Positions 1 through 6,070 of a DNA stretch of 21,257 bases are shown in pieces. The translations under genes and the position numbers were made by a program. A model generated the notes under the pieces. The model worked only from the letters and a program-made list of their open reading frames with translations. It was not told the DNA's origin and did no database searches. Origin of the DNA: Hyphomicrobiales bacterium (GTDB taxonomy: Bacteria; Pseudomonadota; Alphaproteobacteria; Rhizobiales; Aestuariivirgaceae); assembly GCA_023266715.1 (NCBI GenBank), contig JAHFPK010000014.1:1-21257 (forward strand), in the 5' to 3' direction. Within the stretch, counting starts at the first letter, position 1. Each line of letters begins with the position of its first letter.

Positions 1-1
1 G

Positions 2-157
2 ATCATAGATTTAGGTCCTGAAGGCGGTGACGGCGGCGGCGAGATTGTTGCCGCCGGAACGCCGGAAGATGTATCCCGCGAGAAACGCAGCTACACCGGA
101 CACTACCTCAAGGAAATCCTCAAGCGCCGCGCCCCCAGCATCGAGGCAGCGGAGTGA
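2..157 (+). CDS. uvrA: UvrA, excinuclease ABC subunit A (3' end only)
   Basis: Only the last 51 codons are present; the gene enters from the left edge. UvrA is the ATPase that scans DNA for damage and loads UvrB in nucleotide excision repair, in the cytoplasm. The fragment begins IIDLGPEGGDGGGEIVAAGT, the highly conserved stretch that follows the second ABC ATPase Walker B region in UvrA, and continues with SYTGHYLKEIL, the usual C-terminal ending. The TGA stop at 155-157 overlaps the GTG start of the next gene. No zinc finger or Walker motif is inside the window, so the call rests on the tail alone, which is nevertheless distinctive. Confidence 0.93.
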   Translation: MIDLGPEGGDGGGEIVAAGTPEDVSREKRSYTGHYLKEILKRRAPSIEAAE

Positions 158-957
158 ACCAATCTGTTTATGTTGATCCGCTTTCTTCAGTGTCCTGTCG
201 TTTAGAGCTGAATTGCAGCGGAAAAATACTCGGTCCCGCTTCGGGAGCTCTTTGGAAAAGAAGCAATAGGACTTATTTGATTTCAAATTGGCATGTGTTC
301 TCAGGCCGCAATACTTACACCGGACAGCCTTTAGTTGAAAAATCTGGTGCTCTTCCAGACACAATCTCACTCAAAATAGCAATGGAAACAATCAATGGCA
401 TCGAGTGGTTCAACTTAGATCTCCCCCTCCATGACGGCTTAAACTCCAAATGGTTGCAGCATCCAACCAAGGCTCAAGACATCGATGTTGCGGCGCTAGA
501 AATTCCAAATCATCTGTTAGGATACAACTATCAGGCGCTTGGAGAAAAGTTTCAGGAACACGACATAAAGGTTGGAGTTGGCGACGATATTTTCATAATT
601 GGGTACCCACTTGGGCTACAAAAACAGTTTGGATTCCCAATTTGGAAGCGGGGAACAATTGCTAGCGAATTCGATGTTCCAGTTGATAATCTCCCATTAT
701 TTCTAGTTGATGCTGCGACGCGAAATGGAATGTCTGGGTCGCCCGTGTATTCAAGAAAAAAGGGTTCGTACCAATCTCTGGGTGGAGAAACGGTTTTTGT
801 TGATGGATCGGCCACAAGATTTCTAGGCATTTACTCAGGTCGATATGGCGCAGAAGATGAGTTGTCGGCACAATTGGGTCGAGTATGGCATGCGAAGTTG
901 GTAACCGAAGTTTTGGATGGCGGAAAAATGGGAGACTACGAAATACGTAAACAATGA
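154..957 (+). CDS. Trypsin-like serine protease, cytosolic, probably acquired
   Basis: The product is 267 aa with a chymotrypsin-fold protease pattern: His47 in ISNWHVF, Asp111 in QDIDVAAL and Ser194 in GMSGSPV form a plausible catalytic triad (seen). No signal peptide or membrane segment is visible, so it probably acts in the cytoplasm, unlike the DegQ-like protease elsewhere in this window. The GTG start overlaps the uvrA stop (GTGA), with GAGG at 143-146 seven bases upstream; no in-frame ATG lies nearby. Sampled lines are 38-43% G+C, well below the neighbours, which suggests horizontal transfer. It resembles stand-alone trypsin-like peptidases with a WHV...GR...TG.PL pattern that are common as accessory genes. 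Substrate and role are unknown; a defence or stress role would be a guess. Confidence 0.8.
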   Translation: MNQSVYVDPLSSVSCRLELNCSGKILGPASGALWKRSNRTYLISNWHVFSGRNTYTGQPLVEKSGALPDTISLKIAMETINGIEWFNLDLPLHDGLNSKWLQHPTKAQDIDVAALEIPNHLLGYNYQALGEKFQEHDIKVGVGDDIFIIGYPLGLQKQFGFPIWKRGTIASEFDVPVDNLPLFLVDAATRNGMSGSPVYSRKKGSYQSLGGETVFVDGSATRFLGIYSGRYGAEDELSAQLGRVWHAKLVTEVLDGGKMGDYEIRKQ

Positions 958-980
958 TGTCTTCCAGAAAGCTTCTCTCC

Positions 981-1036
981 ATGACCGCCCTTGAGGCAGT
1001 CATCCAGTCTGGATCATTGGCTCGGGGGCCGATGAT
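981..1036. repeat. Three adjacent inverted repeats after the protease gene
   Basis: Three hairpins follow one another almost without gap. The first pairs 981-988 with 996-1003 (7 of 8 positions). The second pairs ATCCA 1002-1006 with TGGAT 1010-1014. The third pairs ATCATTGGC 1013-1021 with GCCGATGAT 1028-1036 (one G-T wobble). There is no T-run after them, so they are not a classical intrinsic terminator. They could protect or end the uvrA-protease transcript, or be a remnant of a repeat element. Confidence 0.5.
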
Positions 1037-1224
1037 GGAGAGTTGTGAATGTTGCCGCAATTCTCTAAATCACACCCCACAAGTGTTTTACCGTGGCGTT
1101 CATCTGAACAGCCGATTGGATTTCAGCGATGCTCCTGTCTCAAGGGGCCTTGCGCTCACAAGCTGGAATTACAATTTTGGAGAATAGCCGTTTATAGCCG
1201 AAGCACCGTACGCTGTCAAGGCTT

Positions 1225-1244
1225 ATTTTCCTATAACGGAAAAT
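1225..1244. repeat. Short perfect inverted repeat
   Basis: ATTTTCC (1225-1231) and GGAAAAT (1238-1244) are perfect complements around a six-base spacer, and two further pairs form beyond a mismatch (1222-1223 with 1246-1247). It could be an operator or part of a decayed element; nothing in the sequence decides this. Confidence 0.35.
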
Positions 1245-1271
1245 TAGAACACGGTGAGTTCTGGATTTGTG

Positions 1272-1307
1272 ACTTGGTTACAAGCGCCTTACCAAGTGAA
1301 AAACTTG
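1272..1307 (+). promoter_or_regulatory. Overlapping, mutually exclusive hairpins upstream of doxX
   Basis: ACTTGGT (1272-1278) pairs perfectly with ACCAAGT (1291-1297). The same CAAGT (1293-1297) also pairs perfectly with ACTTG (1303-1307) around a GAAAA loop. The two hairpins cannot form together, a layout seen in attenuators. No T-run follows the second hairpin, so a true attenuator is not shown. Confidence 0.25.
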
Positions 1308-1340
1308 TCCGTATCTTTCTGCTAAACTATATGTAATTTA

Positions 1341-1375
1341 ACTTGCTACAGAAAAAACTTTTGCTATTTTTAGCA
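1341..1375 (+). promoter_or_regulatory. Candidate doxX promoter/operator
   Basis: TTGCTA (1343-1348) and TATTTT (1365-1370), 16 bases apart, could be -35 and -10 boxes. The -10 lies in a small palindrome TGCTA-TTTT-TAGCA (1362-1375), and TTGCTA occurs twice (1343-1348 and 1361-1366). The match to the promoter consensus is modest and AT-richness makes chance matches likely. Confidence 0.3.
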
Positions 1376-1406
1376 CCATTGACAACCAACTGGAGACACC
1401 TCTGCA

Positions 1407-1805
1407 ATGCTTACCGGAATTATCCCCGCATCCTGGTCCGGCCCGCTTCATGCCGCACTTCGCATCATGACCGGCCTGCTTTTTCTTGAACACGGCATGA
1501 CCAAAATTCTTCATTGGCCGGCAACCGACTATTTCCCCGCAGGCCAACCCCTTCCGGCACTCATGCTGGTCGCTGGCATATTGGAGCTCGTGGGTGGCGC
1601 CCTGATTACTGTTGGTCTCTTCACCCGCATCACCGCCTTCATTCTCGCCGGCCAGATGGCAGCGGCCTATTTCATGGCTCACATGCCGCAGAGCCTCTTC
1701 CCCGTGCAAAACCAGGGTGATGCTGCAATCCTGTTCAGCTTTGTGTTCCTCTATTTCGCGGCCGCCGGCGCCGGCCCCTTCAGTGTTGACGAAGCCCGCA
1801 ACTAA
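1407..1805 (+). CDS. DoxX family small membrane protein
   Basis: The product is 132 aa and mostly hydrophobic, with about four membrane segments (roughly residues 12-30, 50-70, 72-92 and 104-124). The opening with LRIMTGLLFLEHGMTKIL, the central LELVGGALITVGLFTR and the AYFMAHMPQSLFP stretch are typical of the DoxX/DoxD-like family in the inner membrane. Family members have been linked to quinone-related redox or thiol stress roles, but the exact function here is not known. The ATG follows a GGAG at 1392-1395 with a rather long spacing of 11 bases. It stands alone, converges with rarA and ends at a strong shared terminator. Confidence 0.85.
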   Translation: MLTGIIPASWSGPLHAALRIMTGLLFLEHGMTKILHWPATDYFPAGQPLPALMLVAGILELVGGALITVGLFTRITAFILAGQMAAAYFMAHMPQSLFPVQNQGDAAILFSFVFLYFAAAGAGPFSVDEARN

Positions 1806-1822
1806 TTTTTTCCGCAAAAAAC

Positions 1823-1851
1823 AAAAGGCCGGAAATCTTCCGGCCTTTTTT
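1823..1851. terminator. Bidirectional intrinsic terminator between doxX and rarA
   Basis: A perfect 12-base stem AAAAGGCCGGAA (1823-1834) and TTCCGGCCTTTT (1838-1849) surrounds the loop ATC. On the plus strand it ends in a T-run that reaches the rarA stop codon; on the minus strand the A-rich 1815-1826 gives a U-tract. It sits 17 bases after the doxX stop and touches the rarA stop at 1850-1852, so it can end both converging transcripts. Confidence 0.93.
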
Positions 1852-3157
1852 ATTCCCGCACTTTCCGAAGCTTCGCCCAATACTCCAGCCGCTTCTTCAC
1901 CTCGCGCTCAAAGCCGCGCTCCGGCGGGTTGTAATATTGCTCGCGGCCCATCTCCGCCGGAAAATAATTCTGCCCGGAAAAGGCCTCCGGCTCATCGTGG
2001 TCATAGCGATAGCCCGCGCCATACTCCTGTTCTTTCATCATCTTGGTGGGCGCATTGAGGATGATCTTCGGCGGCGCCAGCGAACCCGTTTCCCTAGCGT
2101 GCTTCATGGCCGCACTGAAAGCCGTATAGGACGCGTTGGATTTTGGCGCCGTGGCAATATAAATCGTTGCCTGTGCCAAGGCCAACTCCCCTTCCGGACT
2201 GCCGAGAAAATCAAACGTATCCTTGGCAGCCAGCGCCTGATGCAAGGCTTCTGGATCAGCCAGCCCCACATCCTCAATTGCCATGCGCACCAGACGCCGC
2301 GCCAGAAACAACGGATCCTCGCCAGCCGCCAGCATGCGGGCCAGATAATAGAGGGCCGCATCGGGATCAGAGCCCCGCACCGATTTATGCAAGGCGGAAA
2401 TCAGGTTGTAATGGCCATCCGCCGCCTTGTCGTAAAGCGGCATCCGCTTTTGCACGATCTTGGCCATAGCCTCCGATGTAAGTGGAACTGCCCCTTCCGG
2501 CACGCTCGCATAGATCTCTTCGACAAGATTAAGGATATAGCGGCCGTCCCCATCAGCCATGGCAATCAAGGCAGACATCGCCTGATCATCGACCGGAAGG
2601 GCGCGCTTCTCAAACAATTCGGCGCGACTCACAAGCGCTGCCATCGCCTGTGCATCGAGCCGGTTCAACACCAGAACCTGCGCCCGCGACAGCAACGCGC
2701 CATTCAATTCAAAGGACGGATTTTCCGTCGTTGCACCAACCAAGGTAATTGTGCCGTCCTCCACAAAGGGCAAAAACGAATCCTGTTGTGATTTGTTGAA
2801 GCGGTGAATTTCGTCAACGAACAACAGGGTGCCCCTGCCTTGCTCGCGCCTGATGCGGGCCTGTTCAAAGGCCTTCTTCAAATCTGCAACGCCGGAAAAA
2901 ATCGCCGACATCTGTTCAAAAGCAAGGCCCGTCTCTCCCGCCAGCAGCCGTGCGATTGTCGTCTTGCCCGTCCCTGGTGGCCCCCACAGTACGATGGAAG
3001 GAATGCGCCCCGAAGCCAGCATACGGCTAAGCATGCCGTCTTTTCCCGTAAGCTGCTCCTGGCCCACAACGTCGCTCAATTTCTGTGGCCGTAGCCGATC
3101 CGCCAAGGGTCGTGGCGCGTCCTTGCCGAAACCTGCAGCTTCGAAAAGTGAGCTCAT
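1850..3157 (-). CDS. rarA: Replication-associated recombination protein A (RarA/MgsA)
   Basis: A 435-residue AAA+ ATPase of the RarA/MgsA/WRNIP1 family, close to the usual 430-450 aa. Visible motifs: Walker A GPPGTGKTT near residues 59-67, Walker B LLFVDEIHRF with Asp115-Glu116, sensor 1 GATTENPSF and an LLSRAQV arginine. The C-terminal half carries the family's tetramer-forming domain (KIILNAPTKMMK, YRYDHDEPEAF, YYNPPERGFE). The family acts at stalled replication forks with SSB. The ATG at 3157 shares one base with the stop of the upstream protease gene (TAATG), so translation is likely coupled; a longer reading with 18 more residues would lie inside that gene and is less likely. Confidence 0.95.
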   Translation of the reverse strand: MSSLFEAAGFGKDAPRPLADRLRPQKLSDVVGQEQLTGKDGMLSRMLASGRIPSIVLWGPPGTGKTTIARLLAGETGLAFEQMSAIFSGVADLKKAFEQARIRREQGRGTLLFVDEIHRFNKSQQDSFLPFVEDGTITLVGATTENPSFELNGALLSRAQVLVLNRLDAQAMAALVSRAELFEKRALPVDDQAMSALIAMADGDGRYILNLVEEIYASVPEGAVPLTSEAMAKIVQKRMPLYDKAADGHYNLISALHKSVRGSDPDAALYYLARMLAAGEDPLFLARRLVRMAIEDVGLADPEALHQALAAKDTFDFLGSPEGELALAQATIYIATAPKSNASYTAFSAAMKHARETGSLAPPKIILNAPTKMMKEQEYGAGYRYDHDEPEAFSGQNYFPAEMGREQYYNPPERGFEREVKKRLEYWAKLRKVRE

Positions 3158-4551
3158 TAGCGCAGGGTCATTTGCAATTTGCGCCCGCCGCGGTTGATCT
3201 CGATTTCCCAATAACCTTCGTCAATGGACGCGGCTTTTTGCAAGTCATCAACACTGGCGATCGAAACCCCGTTAACCTCCAGCAATATGTCTCCCTTTCG
3301 GAAAAATCTTTTTGCCGGCCCATTCTTGATATCAAGGGCCACCACGCCGCTGAGACTTGAAGGCACGCCCAGTTCTTCCGCCACCGCCGGGGAAAGATTG
3401 GCCACCACCATGCCTTGCAGGGGACTGTTGCCTTCCATCAAGGTTTCTGAACGATCAGTTGTTTCCGGAGCAGCCACAAGCTTGACGCTGGCCTCGTGTG
3501 CCTTGCCGCCCCGCTGATATTCAATAATCGACTCCTGACCGATCTTCGATGTCGCCACCCGGTAATTGAACTCCTTGGCATTTTCAATGGGATGCCCATC
3601 AAGAGCCAGAATAACATCGCCCTGCTTCAATCCCGCAGTCCGGAGCGGACTCTCCGGATGAAGGCCCGCAACGAGCGCGCCTTCCGGTCGGGCAAAGCCA
3701 AGCGATTCAGCAATATCGGCGGTCACGTCCTGCAGATCTGCGCCACTCCATGGCCGTTGAATCTTCGTACCACTCTCTGCCGACTGCACTACGGTTTTCA
3801 CCATGTTGGAAGGAATTGAGAATCCTATCCCTATCGATCCGCCAGAGCGCGAAAAAATCGCCGTATTGATGCCCACAAGTTCGCCCGCCATGTTCACCAA
3901 GGCTCCACCGGAATTTCCGGGGTTGATGGCCGCATCGGTCTGAATAAAGAACTGGTAATCGCTGATGCCCACCTGCGTGCGCGCCAGTGCCGACACGATG
4001 CCGCTGGTCACCGTCTGCCCGACACCGAAGGGATTGCCGATCGCCAGAACCAAATCGCCCACTTCCAAATTGTCAGAGTCGCCAAATTGGAGTGCAGCCA
4101 GTTCCTCTTCGCCAACATCAATCTTGAGCACGGCAAGGTCGCTGCGTTCATCGGCCAACAGCACCTTCGCCTCAAACTCGCGCTTGTCAGCGAGGACCAC
4201 ACGGATATCCGTGCCCCCGCGGATCACATGATTGTTTGTGACAATCAACCCAGACGCATCAACGATAACCCCTGAACCAAGCGAATTTTCCACCTGTCTC
4301 CGCGGGCGGCTGAAATTACCCCGGTCACCAAAGAATTGCCGGAAAAATGGATCATTGAAAAGGCCAAGCTGGGTGTCTTGGGTCGTCAAGGTCTTTGAAT
4401 AAACATTCACCACTGCCGGAGCCGTTGCCTTGACCACCGGTGCAAAGGAAAGCTGCACCTGGGACTGGGATTTGGGAATTGTTGCCGCCCCTAGTGCTGA
4501 TGGTCCGAGCAGGGTAAGGCAAGTGAAAACCAAAGCAACTAACAACCGCAT
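3157..4551 (-). CDS. Do-family periplasmic serine endoprotease (DegP/DegQ-like)
   Basis: A 464-residue exported protease with a signal peptide (MRLLVALVF...ALGAA), a trypsin-like domain with triad His108 (TNNHV), Asp138 (RSDLAVL) and Ser214 (GNSGGAL), then two PDZ domains at about 272-358 and 378-464. This is the DegP/DegQ layout: an HtrA oligomer that degrades misfolded envelope proteins. The regulatory loop LA is short, which fits DegQ more than DegP. The start is the ATG at 4551 because GGAG lies five bases upstream (4557-4560) and the signal peptide then begins properly; an ATG eight codons earlier (4575) has no such site. It overlaps rarA by one base. Confidence 0.93.
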   Translation of the reverse strand: MRLLVALVFTCLTLLGPSALGAATIPKSQSQVQLSFAPVVKATAPAVVNVYSKTLTTQDTQLGLFNDPFFRQFFGDRGNFSRPRRQVENSLGSGVIVDASGLIVTNNHVIRGGTDIRVVLADKREFEAKVLLADERSDLAVLKIDVGEEELAALQFGDSDNLEVGDLVLAIGNPFGVGQTVTSGIVSALARTQVGISDYQFFIQTDAAINPGNSGGALVNMAGELVGINTAIFSRSGGSIGIGFSIPSNMVKTVVQSAESGTKIQRPWSGADLQDVTADIAESLGFARPEGALVAGLHPESPLRTAGLKQGDVILALDGHPIENAKEFNYRVATSKIGQESIIEYQRGGKAHEASVKLVAAPETTDRSETLMEGNSPLQGMVVANLSPAVAEELGVPSSLSGVVALDIKNGPAKRFFRKGDILLEVNGVSIASVDDLQKAASIDEGYWEIEINRGGRKLQMTLR

Positions 4552-4595
4552 TTCAGCTCCAAATTTTCCAGACATGTTCTATCAAGTAGCCAGCT

Positions 4596-4626
4596 TTGGC
4601 GATAAGATGGCAAACAGCTTTATATA
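4596..4626 (+). promoter_or_regulatory. Candidate promoter for the decarboxylase gene
   Basis: TTGGCG (4596-4601) and TTATAT (4620-4625), 18 bases apart, lie in the 85-base divergent gap between the degQ-like and decarboxylase genes. Transcription from here would begin only a few bases before the ATG at 4637, giving an almost leaderless mRNA; this fits the lack of a ribosome binding site there. It is a consensus-type match only. Confidence 0.35.
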
Positions 4627-4636
4627 GCACGAATCG

Positions 4637-5842
4637 ATGAAACACACCTCCTTTGCAAAGCGCCTGAACATGCTTAACGCGACCTCAAATCTGACCTTTG
4701 AATCTGCCGCCGCAGCCTCCCTGGCTTTGCAGCCCGATGCGCCCCTCTTCTGTTTCAGCGCCACGCAGTTGTGCGAACGCGCACTGGTCTTTCTGAAGGG
4801 TTTCCCCGGTGAAACCACCTTTGCGGTAAAAGCTAACTCGTCACCCCAGGTGATCAAGGTATTGGCGGAGGCGGGCATCAACGCTTGGGATGTGGCCTCG
4901 GTTCATGAAATGGCCATGGTCAGTAAAATTGTTTCCATGGCCCGCTTTCACTACCATAATCCGGTCAAGTCGCGCCGTGAGATCAGTGACGCCTATAAGA
5001 TCTACAAATGCCAACGCTATGTTGTGGATTGCCGCGAAGAGCTTGCAAAAATTGCCGATATTGTGGGCCCTGCAAAAAATATTGAAATCGCTGTCCGCTT
5101 CGTGCTGCCCCGCGAGCGCGGTTCGTCGGCCCATGATTTTTCCACCAAGTTTGGCGCCCCCGATTATATTTGCGTGGAGCTGCTGAAGCAGGTCGTGGCT
5201 CTGGGCTATACGCCGCTGCTCACCTTTCATCCCGGTTCCCAATGCACGGAACCCCGAAATTATGTCCGTCACATCGAGGCCGCCGCGCGCATTGCCAAAA
5301 CGGCAAGCGTGACGATTTCCAAACTTAATGTCGGCGGCGGCTTTCCCGCCAATTATGTGCTCAGCACGGCACCCGAACCGCAAGTGTTTTTCAAGGCCAT
5401 TGAGAAATCAGTGCTCAAGGCTTTTGGAAAAGAGAACAGGCCAGCCTTGGAGTGCGAACCAGGCCGCGGGCTGGTGGCAACCTGCATGTCACTGCTCACC
5501 CGCGTCAAGCTCGTCTGCACCGATGGCGATGATATTTTCATCAATGACGGCGTGTACGGCGGCCTCATGGAATATATGCAGGTGCCCGATCTGGAGCCGC
5601 CGTTTCGCGTAATCCGCGACGGCAAAGTAATTGAAGGGGATGCCAAGTCGTTCAAGGTCTTTGGTCCCACCTGTGATCCTCTCGACGTGCTGCCCCATAG
5701 GCTGGATATTCTCGCCACCCTGCGCGAGGATGACTACATCGAATTCGGCTCGCTTGGCGCTTACGGCCTCGCCACCATGACGAATTTCAACGGCTACGGC
5801 GGCAACGCCATCGTGGCCGTGGATCAGGCCTTTGCCTTGTAA
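4637..5842 (+). CDS. PLP-dependent ornithine/lysine decarboxylase-like enzyme (fold type III)
   Basis: A 401-residue alanine-racemase-fold decarboxylase. The PLP-binding lysine is Lys65 in FAVKANSSP; HPGSQC (His198), NVGGGF (231-236) and ECEPGRGL (272-279) match the cofactor pocket; GPTCDPLD with Cys346-Asp347 and Tyr376 (GAYGLAT) match the ornithine decarboxylase active site formed across the dimer. This favours ornithine or lysine decarboxylase over diaminopimelate decarboxylase, so the likely product is putrescine or cadaverine in the cytoplasm. The FHPGSQ variant (usually FHVGSQ) may mark a subfamily with another substrate. No Shine-Dalgarno is seen before the ATG at 4637, and a second ATG at 4670 is possible. 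It is followed on the same strand by a DMT transporter. Confidence 0.85.
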   Translation: MKHTSFAKRLNMLNATSNLTFESAAAASLALQPDAPLFCFSATQLCERALVFLKGFPGETTFAVKANSSPQVIKVLAEAGINAWDVASVHEMAMVSKIVSMARFHYHNPVKSRREISDAYKIYKCQRYVVDCREELAKIADIVGPAKNIEIAVRFVLPRERGSSAHDFSTKFGAPDYICVELLKQVVALGYTPLLTFHPGSQCTEPRNYVRHIEAAARIAKTASVTISKLNVGGGFPANYVLSTAPEPQVFFKAIEKSVLKAFGKENRPALECEPGRGLVATCMSLLTRVKLVCTDGDDIFINDGVYGGLMEYMQVPDLEPPFRVIRDGKVIEGDAKSFKVFGPTCDPLDVLPHRLDILATLREDDYIEFGSLGAYGLATMTNFNGYGGNAIVAVDQAFAL

Positions 5843-5878
5843 GTCCCCACTTTCGTCATTTCGAAGCGAAGCGTCCTC

Positions 5879-5989
5879 ATTCCGTCATTCCGGCGATAGC
5901 CGGAATCTGGTTGACTGGATTTAGAAGGCAACATGTGTTTACTCCGCATACTGATAAGTAGATTCCGGCTTTCGCCGGAATGACGGAAT
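5879..5989. repeat. MITE-like inverted-repeat element
   Basis: Two 29-base arms at 5879-5907 and 5961-5989 are inverted complements with one mismatch (28 of 29). Each arm contains its own palindrome, ATTCCGGC-four bases-GCCGGAAT. The 53-base centre (5908-5960) has no coding content. The core resembles the widespread proteobacterial repeat family built on GTCATTCC...GGAAT. A related scrap, TCGTCATT, occurs just upstream at 5853-5860. It fills much of the gap between the decarboxylase and transporter genes and could fold the transcript into a long hairpin. Confidence 0.85.
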
Positions 5990-6070
5990 AGGAGTGATGA
6001 GAGCATAATTCACCCCAGCCATGCAGCCCCTCGACTTGTCGTTCAAGGAACCCTGCCCTAAGCACTGACC

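Larger units (their letters stand above)
958..1406. other. AT-rich stretch with inverted repeats, no convincing gene
   Basis: This 449-base stretch between the protease gene and doxX has no recognisable gene. One reading frame (954-1187, +) starts with ATG overlapping the protease stop (ATGA) and gives 77 residues with no familiar motif and no close ribosome binding site; it is left unannotated. The region holds a row of hairpins at 981-1036, an inverted repeat at 1225-1244, overlapping hairpins at 1272-1307 and a small palindrome just before doxX. The end of the stretch is very AT-rich (16 of 60 bases G+C in 1321-1380). It may be the eroded flank of the same acquired segment as the protease gene. 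Confidence 0.6.

Noticed and set aside
11..370. 119-residue minus-strand frame at the left edge
   Set aside because: Antisense to the uvrA tail and the protease gene; no motif.
954..1187. 77-residue plus-strand reading frame with ATG overlapping the protease stop
   Set aside because: No recognisable motif, no close ribosome binding site, and it runs through the row of hairpins at 981-1036. The overlap alone is too little support.
1338..1880. 180-residue minus-strand frame opposite doxX
   Set aside because: It is antisense to the clear DoxX gene and crosses the bidirectional terminator; its residues resemble no family.
1937..2791. 284-residue plus-strand frame opposite rarA
   Set aside because: A shadow of the real rarA frame in G+C-rich DNA; composition rich in Arg and His with no domain.
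5879..5989. CRISPR or tRNA-like interpretation of the inverted repeat
   Set aside because: There is only one pair of inverted arms and no regularly spaced direct repeats; no tRNA cloverleaf can be drawn.
6036..6064. TTGTCG and TAAGCA as a promoter for the transporter gene
   Set aside because: The -10 match is poor and the start would fall on the ATG; read-through from the decarboxylase gene is equally possible.
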